Source: REEB95 sp963810055
GTDB taxonomy: Bacteria; Pseudomonadota; Alphaproteobacteria; ATCC43930; CGMCC-115725
Assembly: GCA_963810055.1 (NCBI GenBank)
Contig: CAWEME010000025.1
Coordinates: 1-64,000, forward strand
Length of the DNA stretch: 64,000 nucleotides
Direction of reading: 5' to 3'
Shown: piece after piece, positions 52,063 to 61,100 of the stretch
Layout of the letters: the number at the start of each line of letters is the position of its first letter
How positions within the stretch are numbered: the first letter of the stretch is position 1
Notes under the pieces: generated by a model
The model's input: only the letters and a program-made list of their open reading frames with translations
What the model was told of the DNA's origin: nothing
Databases searched by the model: none
Made by a program: the position numbers and the translations under genes

Positions 52063-53496
52063 CTATTTCTTTTCGACCCGCCCGTAAGTGTCTTCGAAGC
52101 GGATGATGTCGTCCTCGCCCAGGTAACTCCCCGACTGCACCTCGATCACGTGCAGCGGAATCTTGCCCGGGTTTTTCAGCCGGTGCGCCGTGCCGAGCGG
52201 GATATAAGTCGACTGATCCTCGTAGAGCGTGATTTCCTCGTTGCCGCGCGTCACCTTGGCGGTGCCCTGCACCACCACCCAATGCTCGGCGCGGTGCTGG
52301 TGTTTCTGCAGGCTGAGCTTGGCCCCCGGTTTGACCATGATGTGCTTCACCTGCACCCGGTCGCCGTTGTGGATCGAGCGGTAGGTGCCCCAGGGGCGAT
52401 GCACCAGCGGATGGGTGGTGAGCTCGCTGCGCCCGGATTTTTCGAGCCGCGCCACCAGCTGTTTGATGTCCTGGGCGCGGTCGCGGCGCGACACCATCAC
52501 CGCGTCGGGCGTCACCACCACCACCAGGTCCTCGACGCCGAGCACGGCCAGCAAGCCGCTTTCGGCGCGCAGATAGTTGTTCCGGGAATCCTCGGCGATG
52601 ACGTCGCCGAGCGCGACATTGCCGTCCTTGTCCTGCTTGCCGATCAGCCACAGCGCGTCCCAGGTGCCGACGTCGCTCCAGCCGATTTCGCACGGCACCA
52701 CCGCGGCATGCTTGGTGTGCTCCATCACCGCATAATCGATCGACAGGCTTTCGGCCTTGGCGAAGGCGTCCTTGTCGAGCCGCACGAAATCGAGATCGTG
52801 CTTGGCCCGGTCCAGCGCGGCGCGGCAGGCCGTGACCATCGCCGGCTTGAGCCGCTCCAGCTCCTTCAGGTAGAGCGCGGCGGGGAAGAGGAAGATGCCG
52901 CTGTTCCAGACATAATCGCCGGACGCGGCATAGGTCTTGGCGCGCGCCGCGTCGGGTTTCTCGACGAAGGAGGAAACCTCGAAGACGCCGTTCAATCCCG
53001 GCAGCGCGGGCCCGCGCTTGATGTAGCCATAGCCGGTCTCGGGCCGTGTCGCCTTGATGCCGAAGGTCACCAACCTGCCTTGGCGCGCGGCCGAAGCCGC
53101 GCGGTCGATGGCGGCAAGGAAAGCCGGGGCGTCGGTGATGGCGTGGTCCGAGGGCATCACCAGCAGCAGCGCCTCGGGCGCTTCCGCCAGCGTCAAGGCC
53201 GCGACGCAGGCGGCGGGGGCGGTGTTGCGGCCCATCGGCTCGAGGATGATGGAATGGGGGGCAATACCGGCGAGACGCAGCTGCTCGGCCACGATGAAGC
53301 GATGTTCGTCATTGGCGACCAGGAGGGGAGGGGCGAAGCGCGTTTTGTCGGCGACGCGCAAAGCCGCCTCCTGCAACAGCGATTTCTCCGAAACCAGCGA
53401 CAAAAGCTGCTTCGGATAAAGCGCGCGCGACATCGGCCACAATCTTGTGCCCGAGCCGCCGGACAGGATCACCGGATGAATCTGCGGAACCGCCAT
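52063..53496 (-). CDS. manC: Mannose-1-phosphate guanylyltransferase / mannose-6-phosphate isomerase
   Basis: 477 residues from ATG 53496; ATG 53514 is an alternative. Bifunctional type II enzyme for GDP-mannose, used in exopolysaccharide or LPS. The guanylyltransferase domain begins HPVILSGGSGTRLWPMSRALYPKQLL and has VEKPDAARA and DYAVMEHT. The C-terminal cupin has the isomerase motifs RPWGTY and SLQKHQHRAEHWVVVQGTA. It lies alone, facing away from the tRNA region. Confidence 0.93.
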   Translation of the reverse strand: MAVPQIHPVILSGGSGTRLWPMSRALYPKQLLSLVSEKSLLQEAALRVADKTRFAPPLLVANDEHRFIVAEQLRLAGIAPHSIILEPMGRNTAPAACVAALTLAEAPEALLLVMPSDHAITDAPAFLAAIDRAASAARQGRLVTFGIKATRPETGYGYIKRGPALPGLNGVFEVSSFVEKPDAARAKTYAASGDYVWNSGIFLFPAALYLKELERLKPAMVTACRAALDRAKHDLDFVRLDKDAFAKAESLSIDYAVMEHTKHAAVVPCEIGWSDVGTWDALWLIGKQDKDGNVALGDVIAEDSRNNYLRAESGLLAVLGVEDLVVVVTPDAVMVSRRDRAQDIKQLVARLEKSGRSELTTHPLVHRPWGTYRSIHNGDRVQVKHIMVKPGAKLSLQKHQHRAEHWVVVQGTAKVTRGNEEITLYEDQSTYIPLGTAHRLKNPGKIPLHVIEVQSGSYLGEDDIIRFEDTYGRVEKK

Positions 53497-53636
53497 CTCA
53501 TGCCTTTCGCGCATGCATAGTAGAGCATGAGACGCGGTTCAAGGGACCGCCATGAATAGGCCGGCGGGACGCCGGGCGGGACTCGCGGCGCCGCCGGAGC
53601 ACCGCCGGATTCGCCGCAAAGAGGCCGGCGGAACGC

Positions 53637-53858
53637 TTAGGCCAGAGCAGCGCGCGGACGGCCGGGCCGGCGCAGCGTGGCGCGGGCGAAAGACGTGACG
53701 TTGTCGATCCCGCCGCGTTCGAGCGCGCTCAGCTCCTCCTTGCAACGCTCGAGGACCTGAAGGTCCCGCGCGTCCTCGCGGTCGGAAATGTCCATGTAAC
53801 TGAGCTTGATCTCGACGAGATCGAGCAGCATTTCGACGGTACGCTTTGACAGACCCAT
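53637..53858 (-). CDS. Small conserved hypothetical protein
   Basis: 73 residues from ATG 53858 (MGLSKRTVEMLLDLVEIKLSYMDISDREDARDLQVLERCKEEL); an ATG at 53870 would add four. A helical, charged protein with a basic tail (TLRRPGRPRA). No motif is recognised; I believe it is common in Rhodospirillales. GGAGGGAA precedes the start. Confidence 0.6.
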   Translation of the reverse strand: MGLSKRTVEMLLDLVEIKLSYMDISDREDARDLQVLERCKEELSALERGGIDNVTSFARATLRRPGRPRAALA

Positions 53859-54072
53859 GATTCCCTCCACTCTCTGAACGACGGCTCCCGGAACAATTGC
53901 GCCGATGATCGGGCTTTATTCGTTAAAATGCGGTGAATCGAATTCGTCGATATTCAGAAGAAAATGCCGCGCGGTTGCTTGGTAATTTCTTGTTAAGCAT
54001 GCGCGGCGGAACGCGCGGCGAAAGCGCTGGAAATGCGGCCGGCAACGGCATCCGGGGATATCGAGGGCCGCG

Positions 54073-54099
54073 TTGACACCCTGGTATGCGGCCTATAGA
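54073..54099 (+). promoter_or_regulatory. Candidate promoter of tRNA-Ser
   Basis: TTGACA (54073-54078) and TATAGA (54094-54099), with a 15-base spacer, shorter than ideal. It lies about 40 bases before the tRNA. Confidence 0.4.
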
Positions 54100-54139
54100 A
54101 CGGCTTTGGCATACGCCGTGAACGACACCACTCATCAGC

Positions 54140-54230
54140 GGAGAGGTGGCCGAGTGGCTGAAGGCGGCGGTTTGCTAAACCGTTATAGGGCCCTAAAGCC
54201 CTATCGAGGGTTCGAATCCCTCCCTCTCCG
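54140..54230 (+). tRNA. tRNA-Ser (anticodon GCU)
   Basis: GGAGAGG pairs with CCTCTCC, followed by discriminator G and an encoded CCA (54231-54233). The D-arm GGCCGAGTGGCTGAAGGC, the anticodon loop TTTGCTAAA with anticodon GCT, a long variable arm and the T-arm GGGTTCGAATCCC are all present. The long variable arm and the identity elements fit a serine tRNA that reads AGC/AGU. Confidence 0.97.
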
Positions 54231-54289
54231 CCACTTCTTCTCTCGGCCAGCAGAAACCCTGGGGTTTTAGACGCCAAAACTGTCGAACT

Positions 54290-54450
54290 TCCGATGCTGG
54301 TACAGCAACGTGGTACAGCAAGGAGGCGGGCGGCGTAGCAAATTACAGGTTGGCGCATCTGTGTCGCCGGGGCGATGTCCTGTTTTCCGCATGGTGGTGT
54401 CACGGCCGCTGGTGCAGCGCGGACAGCGTAATAGCCAAGCACAAGTGTGC
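54290..54450 (+). pseudogene. Relic of a tyrosine-recombinase integrase N-terminus
   Basis: Directly after tRNA-Ser, one frame gives LAHLCRRGDVLF (from about 54350) and the next gives FRMVVSRPLVQRGQR (from about 54388). Joined by one frame shift, they read like the YLRRRG…FRRxxPxxL start of integrases that carry a DUF6538-type domain. The rest of the gene is gone. Position beside a tRNA is typical for integrases. The match is short, so this is a moderate call. Confidence 0.45.
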
Positions 54451-54522
54451 AGAAGGGAATATCAAATTCGAATACGTGGGCGGCGGGATTTCTAATTTCC
54501 GATGGCAACCGATTATCAGAGG

Positions 54523-54855
54523 TCAGATTTTTTGAAAATCATACCGGCCCACGCCCTGGAGCAGCAAAAAACGGCAATCGTGCTCGCCCCCGTTGGAAAT
54601 GCGGTGTGCCGTCTTGGGCGGAATGGTGTAATTCCCGCCGGCATCCAGTAGCTCGTGTGCGCGGGGCGCACGGGTCTCGATGGAGAGCTTCCCCGCCAGA
54701 CAGAAATACCAGTCGGTCACTTCGCTGTGATAGTGCCAGGGAATGACGTCTCCCGGCGCCAGCGTATAGAGGCGCGCGCGTACGTCGCTTCCCGCAACGA
54801 TGGTCTCGAAGCTCTTCACCTCGTAACCCGGGCTGCCGACGGATTGGTTCGTCAT
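54523..54855 (-). CDS. Cupin-domain protein
   Basis: 110 residues. A single small beta-barrel: VIPWHYHSEVTDWYFCLAGKLSIETRA has the HxH…E metal-ligand pattern of cupin motif 1, and YTIPPKTAHRISN supplies the motif 2 histidine. Substrate unknown. It lies 12 bases downstream of nnrS on the same strand, so it is probably in the nsrR-nnrS unit. Confidence 0.85.
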   Translation of the reverse strand: MTNQSVGSPGYEVKSFETIVAGSDVRARLYTLAPGDVIPWHYHSEVTDWYFCLAGKLSIETRAPRAHELLDAGGNYTIPPKTAHRISNGGEHDCRFLLLQGVGRYDFQKI

Positions 54856-54867
54856 CGTGCCGTGTCC

Positions 54868-56061
54868 TCAACGTCGCTCACGTAAAACGAGTATCGGCGC
54901 GTAGACGGCCAGGAAGAGCAGCGCGGCTGCGATCCAGGCGAGGCCGGACAGGCTCAGCAGCAAGATAAATGAGTCCGTTGCGAAACTCGCCGCAATGCGC
55001 GCGCCGGCCGCGAGCGATACCAGGAGGTAGGCCAGCGTGATTGCCGGATGAACCTTGAGCGCGCGCCCGGTATGGCCGAGGGCGGCGCGCGACATGACGG
55101 CGAAAATCATGGTGCCGATGGCGCCGAGCGAAAGCGCGTGGAGCGAAGCCGTCTCGGGCACCGCGCTGTTGAATGCGGCGGCGGCCTTCAAGCCGAGACC
55201 CACCACTAGCCACAAATAACCTAGATGCAGCACCCATAGGATCGGAGCCTTGAGCGTGCGGGTGCCGCGCCACGGCGTCATCCGTGCGGCATTGAGGATG
55301 CAGGCCAACGCCGCCACCGCGCCAGTTTCGGCGCTCAAACCGGTCGCCGCTTCAGTAACGATCAGCAATGCCATCGCGGCAATGGCGGCGCCGTCGATCG
55401 CCGGAAAGGAACGCGGCAGGGCAGTTTCGCCCCCGGCGCGCAACGCATTGGCGGTGAAGCTCGGCACGATGCGCCCGCCGATCACCGCTATGAACAGCAG
55501 CAGGATGTCGATGCCGACACGCGCGCCGAGCGCGGCAACATCCACCGGACAGCCGGCGAATTGCCCATCCATCGCTGCCTCCGCGCTCCAGAACAGGGCG
55601 AGCGGTACGAGCAGAACCAGGTTGCGCTTCTTGCCGGAGGCGAGCAGCGGCCCAATCACCGCCAAAGCCAGAAGCGGCAGGAAAGCGAGATCGACGATCG
55701 CCGCATACAGCGGCGGAACCAGGCCGATCGCCGCCATGGCGACGCGCCCGGCAAGCCACACGACGGCGAGGCCGGCAAGGGGCGTACCATGCAGCGCCGG
55801 TTTGCCGGTCCAGTTGGGCACCGCGGTCAGGAAGAATCCCGCGAGCGCCGCGCCGGCGAAGCCGAAGATCATCTCGTGCGCGTGCAACAGAGTGGGCGAA
55901 ATATCCGGCGGCGGCGTGATCCAGCCGAGAAAAACCGGAATCCAGAACGCGATCGCCAACGCGCCGTAAAGCGGCGCGAGCAGGAAGAAGGTGCGGAAGC
56001 CGTAATCGAACAGGCCGAAGCGCGGGGGATCGCCGCTACGCTTGGGATGAACCTGGCTCAT
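54868..56061 (-). CDS. nnrS: NnrS family haem/copper membrane protein
   Basis: 397 residues with about 12 transmembrane helices. LLHAHEMIFGFAGAALAGFFLTAVPNWTG carries the conserved histidines, and GGRIVPSFTANALR is the second family block. NnrS protects against nitrosative stress in denitrifiers. Its ATG overlaps the nsrR stop by four bases, so both are controlled together and respond to NO. Confidence 0.94.
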   Translation of the reverse strand: MSQVHPKRSGDPPRFGLFDYGFRTFFLLAPLYGALAIAFWIPVFLGWITPPPDISPTLLHAHEMIFGFAGAALAGFFLTAVPNWTGKPALHGTPLAGLAVVWLAGRVAMAAIGLVPPLYAAIVDLAFLPLLALAVIGPLLASGKKRNLVLLVPLALFWSAEAAMDGQFAGCPVDVAALGARVGIDILLLFIAVIGGRIVPSFTANALRAGGETALPRSFPAIDGAAIAAMALLIVTEAATGLSAETGAVAALACILNAARMTPWRGTRTLKAPILWVLHLGYLWLVVGLGLKAAAAFNSAVPETASLHALSLGAIGTMIFAVMSRAALGHTGRALKVHPAITLAYLLVSLAAGARIAASFATDSFILLLSLSGLAWIAAALLFLAVYAPILVLRERR

Positions 56062-56510
56062 TCCGCGGCCCCCATTCCGGGAGCGAGGCCCAAGCTGCGG
56101 ATGAGTTGGGCACGCGGCGCCAAAAGTTCGGTCAAGGTGTAGCCGTCAAGCGTGCGCAAAAATGCCTGCGTCGCCTCGCGCATCGCGCGGCGCAGGACGC
56201 AGCATCCTTGGATTTGGCAGAATTCTGGTTCGGCAAGGCAGCCCAGCACCGCAAGTTCCTCTTCCGTATCGCGCACGACCGCCCCAACCCGGATTTGCGC
56301 GGGCGGACGTCCCAGCCGGATCCCGCCGCCCTTGCCGCGGACCGTTTCGATATATCCCTGTTGCCCGAGCTTGTTCACGACCTTCATCAGGTGGGGCTTC
56401 GAGATATCGAAACTCTCGGCGATTTCGGCGATGGTCGAGAGTCGTTCGCCCTTGACGCCGATATAGATCAGCGTGCGCAACGCATAGTCGGTCCACAGGG
56501 TGAGACGCAT
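56058..56510 (-). CDS. nsrR: Rrf2-family NO-sensing repressor NsrR
   Basis: 150 residues. An N-terminal winged helix (MRLTLWTDYALRTLIYIG…SKPHLMKVVNKLGQQGYIETVRGKGGGIRL) is followed by cluster-binding cysteines in CLAEPEFCQIQGCC (Cys91, 98, 103/104). These hold an Fe-S cluster that NO destroys, releasing repression. A good NsrR operator lies 50 bases upstream, consistent with autoregulation. Confidence 0.94.
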   Translation of the reverse strand: MRLTLWTDYALRTLIYIGVKGERLSTIAEIAESFDISKPHLMKVVNKLGQQGYIETVRGKGGGIRLGRPPAQIRVGAVVRDTEEELAVLGCLAEPEFCQIQGCCVLRRAMREATQAFLRTLDGYTLTELLAPRAQLIRSLGLAPGMGAAE

Positions 56511-56559
56511 GGGCTGCTTTCTCCGGTACCGGTGCGGCGGTTTGGTACGTTGACTCTAT

Positions 56560-56582
56560 AACATTCATATTATATGCATCTT
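56560..56582. promoter_or_regulatory. NsrR operator
   Basis: AACATTCATAT-T-ATATGCATCTT. The right half matches the consensus half-site AAATGCATCTT at 10 of 11 positions, the left half is nearly its mirror, and the 11-1-11 layout is kept. It sits between nsrR (minus) and narK (plus) and could control either. Confidence 0.75.
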
Positions 56583-56620
56583 TCGTCGAGGGAGCAATAT
56601 CGAAGCTTTTCCGGCCTGGC

Positions 56621-56634
56621 CTGATCCACATCAA
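56621..56634 (+). promoter_or_regulatory. FNR/FixK-type site upstream of narK
   Basis: CTGAT-CCAC-ATCAA, 9 of 10 defined bases of TTGAT-N4-ATCAA. It lies 83 bases before the narK ATG 56717, which suits anaerobic activation of the nar operon. Confidence 0.65.
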
Positions 56635-56716
56635 GGAAGGTTTGCTTAAAAAATGGTCAGTGGACGGGGGAAAAAATTGGGGGTTCACGACCGCAACTTC
56701 AACCGGCGGGGGGTCG

Positions 56717-58069
56717 ATGAGCGAGACCAGCAATACACGCGGCAAAAAGACGCGCACTGTCACACTGACGCGCACGATCACGCTTAAGGGAAGCCCCGCC
56801 CAGGGCCTGGCGATGGGAACCTGGGGGTTTTTCGTCGGATTCGCGGCCGTGGCGCTTTACGGGCCGGCGGCGAAGTTTTTCCAGGAGCAGATGCAGATCA
56901 GCGGCCTGGCGCTGGGACTGCTGGTGGCGGCGCCGCAGCTGACCGGCTCGCTGTTGCGCATACCCTTCGGCGCCTGGGTCGACCGGGTCGGCGGGCGGCT
57001 GCCCATGTTGACGCTGTTCGGCTTTTCCATGATCGGCATGTGGGGCTTGGTTTTCATCCTGTTCACCGTCAAGGCCCTGACCGTCAACATGTATCCGATT
57101 ATCGTCCTGTTCGGGTTTCTGAGCGGATGCGGCGTTGCCACGTTTTCGGTCGGCATTCCGCAGGTCTCCTATTGGTTTCCGCAATCCCGCCAAGGCACGG
57201 TGCTCGGCGCCTTTGGCGGCATCGGCAATCTCGCGCCCGGCATCTTCACGTTGATTTTGCCCTTTGCCATCGCGGCCTGGGGGCTCGCCGGTTCCTATCT
57301 GGCATGGCTCATCTTTCTGACGGCCGGCGCCGCACTCTATTTGTTCCTGGCGCGTGACGCGTATTTCTTCCAGTTGCGCCAACAGGGCTGCGACATCGAG
57401 ACCGGCCAGAAAATCGCCCGGCAGAATGGGGAAGAGCTGTTTCCGACCGGAACGGTCTGGCAGGCGGTTATCACCGCGGCCGAGGACACCCGCACCTGGG
57501 GTCTGGTTTCGCTCTATTTCGTATCTTTCGGCGGATTCCTCGCGCTCACCGCCTGGTTCCCGACCTATTGGATCAATCTGCACCATCTGAACGCGCGCGA
57601 GGCCGGCATCATCGGTGGGCTCGGCTTTTCGGTTCTCGCCGCGGTCATTCGGGTCTTCGGCGGCATGCTCTCCGAGAGGATAGGCGGCGAGCGCACTGCC
57701 ATCATGGCCTTCACTCTGGTGCTGGCGGGTGCGCTCGTGCTCGCCTTCGTTCAGGATTTTTATCCCGATCTCGCCGGCGAATTGCTGATTGCCCTGGGCA
57801 TGGGGATCGCCAACGCCGGGGTTTTCAAGATGGTGCCAAAATACGTGCCCAAGGCGGTCGGCGGCGCGTCGGGCCTGGTCGGCGGCCTCGGCGCCTTGGG
57901 CGGATTCATCATTCCGCCCTTCCTCGGCGCCACGGTGGATGCGCTCGGTACGCGCGGTTATTCAGGCGGATTTTTCGCCTATGTGATCCTGGCCGTGATC
58001 GCCATCGTCTTGTCGTGGAATTTCCACCGCGTCGATCGGCGGGCGCCGCGCGCGAGCAAATCGAGCTAG
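56717..58069 (+). CDS. narK: Nitrate/nitrite transporter NarK
   Basis: 450 residues from ATG 56717 (MSETSNTRG); the frame is open from 56642. Major-facilitator protein with 12 predicted helices. RIPFGAWVDRVGGR is the MFS loop motif. GFLSGCGVATFSVGIPQVSYWFP and GLGALGGFIIPPFLG are the nitrate-signature regions of the family. The first gene of the nar operon; narG follows after 55 bases. Confidence 0.93.
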   Translation: MSETSNTRGKKTRTVTLTRTITLKGSPAQGLAMGTWGFFVGFAAVALYGPAAKFFQEQMQISGLALGLLVAAPQLTGSLLRIPFGAWVDRVGGRLPMLTLFGFSMIGMWGLVFILFTVKALTVNMYPIIVLFGFLSGCGVATFSVGIPQVSYWFPQSRQGTVLGAFGGIGNLAPGIFTLILPFAIAAWGLAGSYLAWLIFLTAGAALYLFLARDAYFFQLRQQGCDIETGQKIARQNGEELFPTGTVWQAVITAAEDTRTWGLVSLYFVSFGGFLALTAWFPTYWINLHHLNAREAGIIGGLGFSVLAAVIRVFGGMLSERIGGERTAIMAFTLVLAGALVLAFVQDFYPDLAGELLIALGMGIANAGVFKMVPKYVPKAVGGASGLVGGLGALGGFIIPPFLGATVDALGTRGYSGGFFAYVILAVIAIVLSWNFHRVDRRAPRASKSS

Positions 58070-58124
58070 TTGGAGGCCGGCGTTCCGGCGGTGGCCGGAG
58101 CGTTCGCCGAATTGGAGCGAGACC

Positions 58125-61100
58125 ATGGGCCATTTTCTCGACCGGTTGAGCTACTTCACCCGCCTGCGCGAACCGTTCGCGGAGGGGCACGGCGAAACCC
58201 GCCGCGAGAACCGCGACTGGGAAGAGGGCTACCGCCAGCGCTGGCAGCACGACAAGATCGTACGCTCCACCCACGGCGTGAACTGCACTGGCTCGTGCAG
58301 CTGGAAGATCTACGTCAAGGGCGGCGTCGTCACCTGGGAAACCCAGCAGACCGACTATCCGCGCACGCGTCCAGGCATGCCCAACCACGAGCCGCGCGGC
58401 TGTTCGCGCGGCGCGTCCTACAGCTGGTATCTCTACAGCGCGAGCCGGCTCAAATATCCGATGGTGCGCGCGCCGCTGCTGCGGCTGTGGCGCGAGGCGC
58501 GCCAAACCATGGATCCGGTGGCGGCCTGGGCCTGGGTTTCGGGCGACGCCGAACGCGCGCGATCGTTCAAAAGCATTCGCGGCCGCGGCGGCTTCGTGCG
58601 CTCGAGCTGGGACGAGGTCAACGAGATCGTCGCCGCCGCCAACATCCACACCATTAAGGCCTTCGGGCCCGACCGCGTCGTGGGATTTTCGCCGATCCCG
58701 GCCATGTCGATGGTGTCCTATGCGGCCGGCTCGCGCTATCTCAGCCTGATCGGCGGCACGCTGATGTCGTTCTACGATTGGTATTGCGACCTGCCGCCGT
58801 CGAGCCCGCAGACCTGGGGCGAGCAGACCGACGTGCCGGAATCGGCCGATTGGTACAATTCCGGCTACATCATCGCCTGGGGCTCGAACGTGCCGCAGAC
58901 GCGCACGCCGGACGCGCATTTCTTCACCGAGGCGCGCTACAACGGCACCAAGACGGTGGCGGTCACGCCCGACTATTCCGAGGTCGCCAAGCTCTCCGAC
59001 ATCTGGCTGCATCCGAAGCAAGGCACCGATGCGGCGCTGGCCATGGCGATGGGCCACGTCATCCTGCGCGAATTCTTCCTCGACCGCCAAGTGCCCTATT
59101 TCCAGGATTATTGCCGCCGTTACACCGACATGCCGATGCTGGTCCGCCTGGTGCGTCAGGGCGAGCGGTGGGTGCCGGACCGCACCCTGCGCGCGAGCGA
59201 TTTTCCGGATGCGTTGGGACAGAAGGGAAATCCCGAATGGAAGACGGCCGCGGTCGACGAGATTTCGGGTGAGATCGTGGCACCCCAAGGCTCGATCGGT
59301 TACCGCTGGCCGCAAGAGGGCGACGAGGGCGGCAAATGGAATCTGGAGGCCAAGGAAGGCGCCGCGGGCCGCGAGGTGAAGCTGGCGCTTTCGCTGATCG
59401 ACCGGCGCGACGAGGTGCTGGCCGTCGCCTTCCCCTATTTCGGCAATCAGCCGCATGAACATTTTACCGGCAACGACCAGGGCGGAGACGTGTTGCTGCG
59501 CAACGTGCCGGCGCGGAAGGTCAAGCTTGCCGATGGCGAGGCCTACGTCGCCACGGTATTCGACCTGCTTTGCGCCAATTACGGGCTTGATCGCGGGCTC
59601 GGCGGCGAGGGCGCGCGCGCCTTTGGCGACAACCTCCCCTGCACGCCGGCCTGGCAGGAGCCGATTACCGGCGTGCCGGCCGACAAGGTGATCGCGGTGG
59701 CGCGCGGCTTCGCCGAGAACGCCGAGAAGACCAAGGGCCGTTCGATGGTGATCATCGGCGCGGCGATGAACCACTGGTACCACCAGGACATGAACTATCG
59801 CGGCGTCATCAACATGCTGATGATGTGCGGCACGGTCGGCGTATCGGGCGGCGGTTGGGCGCATTACGTGGGGCAGGAGAAGCTGCGCCCGCAGACCGGC
59901 TGGACCGCGCTGGCCTTCGCGCTCGATTGGGCGCGGCCGCCGCGGCAGATGAACAGCACGTCGTTCTTCTATGCCCATTCCGACCAGTGGCGGTACGAGA
60001 AGCTGCGGGTGGACGAGCTGCTGTCGCCCTTGGCCGACCGGGCGCGTTATAGCGGCGGCATGATCGACCTGAACGTGCGCGCCGAGCGCATGGGCTGGCT
60101 GCCTTCGTCGCCTCAGCTCGGCGCCAATCCGCTCAAGGTCGCGGCCGAGGCGCGGGCGGCCGGCAAACCGGCGAAGGACTACGTCGCCGCGGAGCTCAAA
60201 TCCGGCCGGTTGCGGATGGCCTGCGAGGACCCCGACAATCCGGTCAATTTCCCGCGCAATCTCTTCATCTGGCGGTCCAATTTGTTCGGCTCCTCCGGCA
60301 AGGGACACGAATATTTCCTGCGCCATTTCCTCGGCACCAACCACGGCCTCCAGGGCAAGGATTTGGGCGAAACCGGCGGCCAGAAGCCGGAAGAGGTCGT
60401 CTGGCGCGAGCCGGCGCCCGAAGGCAAGCTCGACCTCGTGGTCACGATCGATTTCCGCATGTCCACGAGCTGCCTCTATTCCGACATCGTGCTGCCGACC
60501 GCCACCTGGTACGAAAAGAACGACCTCAACACCTCGGACATGCACCCCTTCATCCACCCGCTTTCGGCGGCGGTCGATCCGGTCTGGGAATCGCGCAGCG
60601 ACTGGGAAATCTACAAGGGGATCGCGCGTAAGTTTTCCGAACTCGTGCCCGGCCATCTCGGCGTCGAGCAGGACGTCGTGCTGACGCCGATCATGCACGA
60701 CACGCCGGCCGAAATCGCCCAGCCCTTCGACGTGCGCGACTGGAAGAAGGGCGAATGCGAGCTCATCCCGGGCAAGACGGCGCCGCAAATCACGGTGGTC
60801 GAGCGCGATTATCCGAACACCTACCGGCGCTTCACCGCGCTCGGGCCGCTCATGGACAAGCTCGGCAACGGCGGCAAGGGAATAAGCTGGAACACCGAGG
60901 ACGAGGTGAAGGGCCTGGCGCAGCTCAATTACACCGTCGCCGAAGGCCCGACCAAGGGCCGCCCGCGCATCGAAAGCGACATCGATGCGGCGGAGGTCAT
61001 TCTCTATCTGGCGCCCGAGACCAACGGCCATGTCGCCGTCAAGGCCTGGGACGCGCTGTCGCGCGCCACGGGGCGCGAACATCGCCACTTGGCCGAGCCG

